A DNA stretch of 64,000 nt. Source: Nocardioides baculatus (GTDB taxonomy: Bacteria; Actinomycetota; Actinomycetes; Propionibacteriales; Nocardioidaceae). The position numbers and the translations under genes are program-made. The stretch spans positions 310,001 through 374,000 of the forward strand of contig NZ_JAERSG010000005.1 of assembly GCF_016735675.1 (NCBI RefSeq). The letters run 5' to 3'. The notes beneath the pieces are model-generated. The model was not told the DNA's origin and ran no database searches. It saw only the letters and a list, made by a program, of their open reading frames with translations. This document shows, piece by piece, positions 58,897 through 64,000 of this stretch; positions within the stretch are counted from its first letter, which is position 1; every line of letters begins with the position of its first letter.

Positions 58897-59025
58897 GCAC
58901 CCATCATCCCCCCGGCTCCAATCCGGGCCCGGTCCGGCTCCGAAGTGATGGTGCTCTGGGGCGTGACCTGCCGCACTCCGCGTCGTTGTGGAGGGCAAGA
59001 CCCCACGTCCCTCGGGAGGATCCAC

Positions 59026-60498
59026 GTGCGACTCAAGCCAGCGCTCGCCTGCACCGCGAGCATCCTCGCCGCCTCGGCGGCCTTCGTCTCCGGCGGCACC
59101 GCCACGGCAGCCGTGTCCGGCGCACCGCGGCTCGCTCAGGCCAACGTGTCCGACTTCCTCGCCGGCCAGCTCTCGGGCCTGACCGGACGGACCACCGTGC
59201 TGGTGCACGGGACCGACCTCGCCGCCGCCCGCCAGGCCGTCGCCGCGACCGGGATGACCAAGAAGGGCGAGTACAAGGGCATCGGCGTCGTCATCGCCAA
59301 CGCCACCAAGTCGCAGATCGCGGCCGTCCGCACGCAGAGCGGAGTGACGTACGTCGAGGGCGGCGCGCAGCCCATCGAGTTCTTCCAGGAGACGTCCAAC
59401 ACCGCGACCCGCGGCGCGGAGGCGGCCTCGACGCTGACCGGCGCCGACGGCAGCCCGCTGACCGGCAAGGGCGTCAGCGTCGCGGTCATCGACTCCGGTG
59501 TCGACCCGACCCACCCCTACTTCAAGGAGGCCGACGGCTCGTCCGCCGTCGTCGCCAACCTGAAGGCTCTCTGCGAGCCGCTGACCGAGACCTGCTCGGT
59601 CCAGAAGGTGCCCAGCTTCGTCGACACCGACACCCTGTCGCTCGGCGGCCACGGCACCCACGTCAACGGCATCGTGGCCGGTCGTCCGACCACGCTGTCC
59701 GACGGCGGCAAGCTCCAGGGTGCGGCTCCCGGCGCCAAGCTGGTCTCGATCTCCACCGGTGCGGGCATCGTGATCCTCGGTGCCGACTCGGCGCTCAACT
59801 GGGTCCTCGAGAACCACGCCGCCCCGTGCGGCGCGGGCGTCCCGGCCTCGACCTGCCCGCCGATCAAGGTCACCAACAACTCCTACGGTCCGACGGGCGG
59901 CGGCGAGTTCGACCCAGAGTCGGCCACCGTCAAGCTCCAGCGGGCCCTCGCGGCCGAGGGCGTGGTGACCGTCTGGGCGGCCGGCAACGACGGCGGCGAC
60001 GGCTCGACGAGCCTGACCAACCCGCCCGGCCAGGACCCGACCGGCGGCATCCTCTCGGTGGCGTCCTTCTACGACCAGGACACCGGCACCCGCGACGGCA
60101 CCGTGTCGGACTACAGCTCGCGCGGGCTCTCCTCGGACGCCTCGACCTGGCCGGACATCTCCGCGCCCGGTGAGAACATCACCTCGTCCTGCCGCCTCTA
60201 CCTGGCGATCTGCGCGACCGGCCTCGACCCGCAGAACGGGCCCGGTCCGCTGGACATCGGCACCTTCAACACGATCAGCGGCACCTCGATGGCTGCCCCG
60301 CACATCGCGGGCATCGTCGCCCAGCTGTTCCAGGCCAAGCCGTCTGCGACCCCCGCCGACATCGAGCGGGCGCTGAAGGTCTCCGCCTACAAGTACTCCG
60401 ACGGGGCGGGCTACACGTCCGGCCCGCTCGGCACCACGTCGTACGACAAGGGCTACGGCCTCGTCGACGTCGTCGCAGCAGTCGCCGCGCTGGGCTGA
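59026..60498 (+). CDS. Secreted subtilisin-like serine protease (S8)
   Basis: 490 aa from GTG 59026 with GGGAGGA upstream. Signal peptide (LACTASILAASAAFVSGG), propeptide (I9-like, residues about 45-135), then the catalytic domain: Asp in AVIDSGVDPTHPYF (about 155), His in GGHGTHVNGI (about 209), oxyanion Asn in VTNNSYGPTG, and Ser in SGTSMAAPHIAG (about 420). Cys pairs likely form disulfides. Extracellular protein degradation; no sortase or membrane anchor. A strong terminator follows. Confidence 0.94.
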   Translation: MRLKPALACTASILAASAAFVSGGTATAAVSGAPRLAQANVSDFLAGQLSGLTGRTTVLVHGTDLAAARQAVAATGMTKKGEYKGIGVVIANATKSQIAAVRTQSGVTYVEGGAQPIEFFQETSNTATRGAEAASTLTGADGSPLTGKGVSVAVIDSGVDPTHPYFKEADGSSAVVANLKALCEPLTETCSVQKVPSFVDTDTLSLGGHGTHVNGIVAGRPTTLSDGGKLQGAAPGAKLVSISTGAGIVILGADSALNWVLENHAAPCGAGVPASTCPPIKVTNNSYGPTGGGEFDPESATVKLQRALAAEGVVTVWAAGNDGGDGSTSLTNPPGQDPTGGILSVASFYDQDTGTRDGTVSDYSSRGLSSDASTWPDISAPGENITSSCRLYLAICATGLDPQNGPGPLDIGTFNTISGTSMAAPHIAGIVAQLFQAKPSATPADIERALKVSAYKYSDGAGYTSGPLGTTSYDKGYGLVDVVAAVAALG

Positions 60499-60568
60499 CC
60501 ACCGAGCAGACCGGGCGACACACAGACCCTCCAGGGGGGAGCCACCGCGCAACAGGGGCGCAGTGGAA

Positions 60569-60602
60569 AGAGCGGGCGGGAGCGAGAGCTCCCGCCCGCT
60601 CT
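60569..60602 (+). terminator. Terminator after the S8 protease gene
   Basis: A perfect 14-bp stem AGAGCGGGCGGGAG (60569-60582) / CTCCCGCCCGCTCT (60589-60602) with a 6-base loop, followed by CCTGTCGT. Confidence 0.75.
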
Positions 60603-60629
60603 CCTGTCGTCATTGGTTGGATGGGGTGC

Positions 60630-60914
60630 ATGGAGCTCGAGTTCAGCGGTGAGGTCGTGGAGTGGCGCGGGCCTGCGCCCTACTGCTTCGTCCCGCTGCC
60701 GCTCGACGCCGCCGACCTCGTCAACGAGGTGAAGGCGGAGGTCGTCTACTGGGGCGTGGTGCCGGTGCGCGCCCGGATCTGCGACACCGAGTTCACCACC
60801 GCGATGTTCCCGCGCGAGGAGACGTGGTTCCTGCCCGTGAAGGTCGCCGTGCGCCGGGCCGAGGGAATCGGCCTCGGCGACGTGGTCGACGTACGCCTCC
60901 AGGTGGGGCGTTAG
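60630..60914 (+). CDS. DUF1905 family protein
   Basis: 94 aa from ATG 60630 (MELEFSGEVVEW); ATG 60621 is the alternative. A small beta-barrel domain of unknown function with the family pattern WRGPAPYCFVPLP and a closing GDVVDVRLQ strand. It overlaps the convergent phosphatidyltransferase gene by 4 bases. Confidence 0.85.
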   Translation: MELEFSGEVVEWRGPAPYCFVPLPLDAADLVNEVKAEVVYWGVVPVRARICDTEFTTAMFPREETWFLPVKVAVRRAEGIGLGDVVDVRLQVGR

Positions 60915-61639
60915 GCCGCTGCGGGCTCGGCGCGGCCGCGACGAGCGGTCAGGTAGAGGCTCAGCGCGACGTAGTAGGCGATGTAGGCCACCGAGATCGC
61001 CAACCAGACGACGCTCGGGTCGGGTGCCTGCACCAGCAGCACTGCATAGCTGACGAGCCACAGGCAGGTCAGGGCGAGCGTGGGCACCTGGAGGGTGGTC
61101 GTGCGCGAGGGGTAGACGTAGCCGATCGGCACGAACACCAGCACCGCGCAGACCAGCAGCACGGCGGCGGCCGCACCGGGGGACAGCTCGAGCACGATGA
61201 TGTAGAACGCGGCGATGTTCCAGTAGCTCGGGAAGCCGAGGAACAGGTGGTCGTCGGTCTTCGCGTCGACGCGGCAGAACTGGTAGGCCGACGCCAGCAG
61301 GGGGACGACCGCGAGCACCTTCGCCGAGGCGCCGTCGCCGAGCAGGCCGCCGCTCCACAGCAGCACCATCGGCAGGAACGCGTAGGTGATGTAGTCGACG
61401 ATGTTGTCCAGCAGCGCCCCGTCGAACCACGGCACGTGGCGCTTGACCTGCACCCAGCGCGCGAGCATCCCGTCGGTGCCGTCGACGACCATGGTGGCCA
61501 GGAACAGCCAGAGGCACTGCGTGGTGTCGCCCTCCATGACCGCGACGACCGCGAGGAAGGCCAGCACGAGCCCGGAGGCGGTGTAGGCGTGCACGAGCCA
61601 GGAGGCGATCGTCGGGAGGGTGCTCCGGGGGGAGGCCAC
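60911..61639 (-). CDS. Phosphatidylcholine-synthase-like CDP-alcohol phosphatidyltransferase
   Basis: 242 aa from GTG 61639, preceded by GAGGAGGGG. About eight membrane helices. The CDP-alcohol motif is VDGTDGMLAR...FDGALLDNIVD, with the longer spacing seen in Pcs proteins rather than PgsA/PssA. KTDDHLFLGFPSYWN matches the Pcs family block. Pcs joins choline directly to CDP-diacylglycerol. Phosphatidylcholine is uncommon in actinobacteria, so a related headgroup is possible. Confidence 0.78.
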   Translation of the reverse strand: MASPRSTLPTIASWLVHAYTASGLVLAFLAVVAVMEGDTTQCLWLFLATMVVDGTDGMLARWVQVKRHVPWFDGALLDNIVDYITYAFLPMVLLWSGGLLGDGASAKVLAVVPLLASAYQFCRVDAKTDDHLFLGFPSYWNIAAFYIIVLELSPGAAAAVLLVCAVLVFVPIGYVYPSRTTTLQVPTLALTCLWLVSYAVLLVQAPDPSVVWLAISVAYIAYYVALSLYLTARRGRAEPAAA

Positions 61640-61796
61640 GTCCCCTCCTCGGTCGTCGGTTGGGTGAGTCGAGAGGTGGATCATGTCAGACGGGGTCGCA
61701 GGACACGCAACCTCCATGCAACCCCGACGGCGGCTTCCGCGTCCTCAAGGTGCCCCGGACGACCGGGAGCACGACACGACGAACGGAAAGAGCACC

Positions 61797-62339
61797 ATGC
61801 GTACGACCATCCTGAGCGCCGCGACCCTGACGATCGCCGCCCTCGCCCTGACCCAGCTCCCGGCTCACGCCGACGGACTCGGCCTCGCGGACCAGGAGGA
61901 CCTCGCCCACGGCGTCGACCTCCTCTCGGTGGAGGTGCAGCACGGCGCTCGCAACGTGGTCGTGACCACGACCCACACCGACCTGGTGGAGTCGTACCGG
62001 TCCGGCTCGTCCGGCGCGGTCTTCCTCGACACCGACCCGAGCGACCCCGGCCCGGAGTACGTCTTCGCCGGCGGCTACTTCGTCGGCACCGACTACACCC
62101 TGCTCCACACCGACGGCTTCGCGACCTCCGCGTGGGGCGACCCCGTCGAGGGCTCCTACCGGATGAAGGTCGACTACGACGCCGAGCAGGTCCGGATGCG
62201 GATCTCCCGCGACGCGATCGGCTCGCCGGACGAGGTCCGGGTCGCCGTACGCGTCGCCGGCACGCGACCCAACGGCAAGGACACCAGGAAGGACTGGCTC
62301 GTCGCGCCCCGCACCTTCACCGACTGGGTCGCGCAGTAG
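61797..62339 (+). CDS. Small secreted protein of unknown function
   Basis: 180 aa from ATG 61797. The signal peptide (TILSAATLTIAALALTQLPA) ends at AHA-DG. The mature part is a beta-rich domain (HGARNVVVTTTHTDLVESY, GFATSAWGDPVEGSYRMKVD) with Trp and Asp residues, similar in style to hypothetical secreted proteins of Nocardioides. No enzyme motif. A GGAAAG lies about six bases before the ATG. Confidence 0.75.
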   Translation: MRTTILSAATLTIAALALTQLPAHADGLGLADQEDLAHGVDLLSVEVQHGARNVVVTTTHTDLVESYRSGSSGAVFLDTDPSDPGPEYVFAGGYFVGTDYTLLHTDGFATSAWGDPVEGSYRMKVDYDAEQVRMRISRDAIGSPDEVRVAVRVAGTRPNGKDTRKDWLVAPRTFTDWVAQ

Positions 62340-62345
62340 CCCGGG

Positions 62346-62699
62346 CTACTTGATCTCGCGGACCTCCTGCGGCCAGCCGCAGCCCTCGGCGACCCTGGCG
62401 GCCCACTCCCGGGCCTCCTCGATCGTCTCCACCTCGATGATGGTGATGCCACCGAGGTACTCCGTCACCTCGGTGTAGGGGCCGTCGGTCACCAGCATCT
62501 CGCCGCTGGTGCCGTCGGCGCTGAAGGCCAGCTCCATCTCCTCGACGAGGCCGCCGGCGAAGACCAGGACGCCGGCGGCCTCCATGTCGGCGACGACCTT
62601 CCTGGAGGGCTCGACGCGGGTCTGGTACCACTCCGCGGGGTGGTCCCCGACCCACTGCTGCATGAAGTAGATCGCGTACCTGGTCTTCGGCTCGGTCAT
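62346..62699 (-). CDS. YCII-related (DGPF domain) protein
   Basis: 117 aa with GAGGAG upstream. Carries the DGPY TEVTEYLGG block (DGPF motif), a His/Asp-containing small fold (DHPAEWYQTRVEPSRKVVAD) and a C-terminal VREI strand. Many such genes sit beside ECF sigma factors, but none is seen in the window. Unknown role. Confidence 0.85.
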   Translation of the reverse strand: MTEPKTRYAIYFMQQWVGDHPAEWYQTRVEPSRKVVADMEAAGVLVFAGGLVEEMELAFSADGTSGEMLVTDGPYTEVTEYLGGITIIEVETIEEAREWAARVAEGCGWPQEVREIK

Positions 62700-62803
62700 G
62701 TCACTCCTCGGCTGCGGGCCGCCCCGTGCGGCCCTCCGACACTCTGACGGACGGACCGGCCCGGAATCGACAGGTAGTGGCGCGGAAGGTCGTGCCGCGA
62801 GCG

Positions 62804-62864
62804 ACACGTGTCCGCGACGTGGCCCCGCCGTGAGTCGTTCGAGGGCCACATCTCGGACACGTGT
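62804..62864. repeat. Nested inverted repeat (element 11)
   Basis: Outer 11-bp arms ACACGTGTCCG (62804-62814) / CGGACACGTGT (62854-62864); inner arms GTGGCCC (62819-62825) / GGGCCAC (62843-62849). It lies in the gap between the YCII gene start and the MFS stop. Confidence 0.75.
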
Positions 62865-62899
62865 GGACACTTCCTCCAGACCCGGGGCGGCGGCAGGCG

Positions 62900-64000
62900 T
62901 CAGGGGGAAGCGGAGCCGGTGTCCTCGACCAGGACCGGCCGGCAGGCGAACCAGCCGGCGAGTACGCCGACGACGGCGCTCGTGGACAGCACGACGAGCG
63001 GTGCCGTCCACGAGCCCGTCGCCTCGCGCACCAGTCCGAGGCCGATCGGACCCAGGCAGGCCAGTCCGTAGCCGATGCCCTGCACGAACCCGGAGACCGT
63101 CGAGGCGGACTGCGGGGTCCGGGTGCGGAGGTTGACGAGCGTCAGGCAGAGCGGGAAGGTGCTGACCCCGATCCCGAGCGCGCACATCCAGAGCACCGTG
63201 CCGTCCACCGGGGAGAGGGCGAGGCCCGTGTAGCCCAGGACCAGGAGCGCCGAGCAGATGACGACGACCGGGAACGGGTTGCGCATCCGGGTGGCGAGCT
63301 GGGGGACGACGAGGGCGGCGAGCACGCCCCAGGCCGAGTAGAGCGCGAGCATGGAGCCGCCCCGGGTCGCGCTCGCCCCGGCGTCGGTGAGCACGGACGG
63401 CACCCACGTGATGATGCTGTAGTTGGCGACCGAGACGGCAGCGAACAGTCCCACCAGCCCCCAGGCGGTCGACGAGCGCACCGGTCGACGCTGGGCGCCG
63501 GGTCCCGAGGCGACGGCGCGGTGGTCGGCCGGGAGCCGGAGGGCGAGCGTCAGCCAGATGACCGCCGCAACGGCGGCGGGGACTGCCCAGATCCCCAGCG
63601 ACAGGCGCCACGACGTCGCCTGGGCGACGGGCACCGCCAGCAGGGGAGCGACGAACTGGCCCGTCTGCAGCAGGAGCAGGTAGCCCGAGGTCCAGGCTGC
63701 GACCCGTTCGGCGAACCACGCCTTGATGAGGGGAACGATCACGACGTTGGCCGCCCCGATGCCTGCCAGCGCGAGGACGGTCGACGCGACGAGCGTCAGC
63801 GGGGTCGGGGCGATCGCTCGCAGGACCAGGGCCGTCGCGGACAGGCCGAGCGCGGCCGCGGCGGTCCGTTCGAGCCCGTACCGCCGCGTGAGGACGGGGG
63901 CGAGGAAGCCGAAGACGGCGAACGTCGCTGCCGGAACGGTGCCCAGCAGCCCCGCGAGGGCGAGCCCGAAGCCCAGGTCGGCCCCGATCGTCTCCAGCAG
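62900..64000 (-). CDS. MFS transporter, CynX/NimT-like (partial)
   Basis: At least 366 residues; the gene starts beyond the right edge, so the first helices are missing. About eleven helices are visible, including the loop PVLTRRYGLERTAAAALG after helix 2 and the central stretch SYLLLLQ/GQFVAPLLAVPVAQ. The CynX/NimT subfamily exports cyanate, nitroimidazoles or sugars; the substrate here is unknown. It is preceded downstream by an inverted repeat. Confidence 0.8.
   Translation of the reverse strand: MLETIGADLGFGLALAGLLGTVPAATFAVFGFLAPVLTRRYGLERTAAAALGLSATALVLRAIAPTPLTLVASTVLALAGIGAANVVIVPLIKAWFAERVAAWTSGYLLLLQTGQFVAPLLAVPVAQATSWRLSLGIWAVPAAVAAVIWLTLALRLPADHRAVASGPGAQRRPVRSSTAWGLVGLFAAVSVANYSIITWVPSVLTDAGASATRGGSMLALYSAWGVLAALVVPQLATRMRNPFPVVVICSALLVLGYTGLALSPVDGTVLWMCALGIGVSTFPLCLTLVNLRTRTPQSASTVSGFVQGIGYGLACLGPIGLGLVREATGSWTAPLVVLSTSAVVGVLAGWFACRPVLVEDTGSASP

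Overview
The window is gene-dense, high-GC chromosomal DNA from an actinobacterium. The content and gene order (glmU-prs, rplY-pth, mfd-mazG-eno-ftsB-DUF501-ppx, a DevR/DosR-type regulator, LigC-type ligase) and very frequent GTG starts with GTGA/ATGA overlaps fit Nocardioides or a close relative. That genus assignment is an inference from gene content and style, not from a search. I see no insertion sequence, prophage, CRISPR array, rRNA operon or replication origin. No gene-free stretch exceeds about 300 bases; the longest (about 230, 23103-23333) is the leader of rplY.

Layout. 1-4250: end of an unknown gene, then a glycosyltransferase-Stealth fusion facing a sulfotransferase, probably cell-surface glycan work. 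4255-5969: LigC-type DNA ligase coupled to an unknown protein. 6115-7967: two coupled proteins of ESX/WXG100-like style. 7986-11437: a four-gene ABC-2 exporter operon (two ATPases, two permeases). 11616-12333: an odd tRNA-Gln and a small P-loop kinase. 12317-16321: a TetR-regulated cassette of Baeyer-Villiger monooxygenase, SDR and alpha/beta hydrolase. 16377-36462: housekeeping block (cell-wall precursor, PRPP, aminopeptidase N, L25, Pth, CysQ, Mfd, MazG, enolase, FtsB, Ppx, uracil-DNA glycosylase). 36483-38577: a tRNA with UAA anticodon directly against a TetM/EF-G-like GTPase. 38658-46631: cupin, RTX-repeat secreted protein, Bax-inhibitor-like membrane protein, SGNH hydrolase, cystathionine beta-synthase with lipoprotein and TSUP transporter, YihY protein, YchJ. 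46718-49932: Arg/Gly-rich protein, DinB, a DevR orthologue and two likely targets (DoxX, PPOX). 50016-55315: SPFH protein and small membrane protein divergent from a MoxR-GNAT-VWA operon. 55362-64000: SRPBCC, SnoaL, MFS, ABC1 kinase, subtilase, phosphatidylcholine-synthase-like enzyme, small secreted and YCII proteins, and an MFS gene running off the end.

Two patterns cut across the genes. First, at about twenty starts on both strands a TANNNT/CANNNT hexamer sits 6-7 bases before the start codon, the signature of leaderless transcripts, and it settles several start sites. Second, at least eleven intergenic gaps carry short nested inverted repeats (about 50-120 bp) with mostly different arm sequences but the same two-arm design; two of them share an identical 28-base arm. 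The most testable new circuit is the DevR regulator with palindromes resembling DosR/DevR boxes in front of the neighbouring DoxX and PPOX genes.
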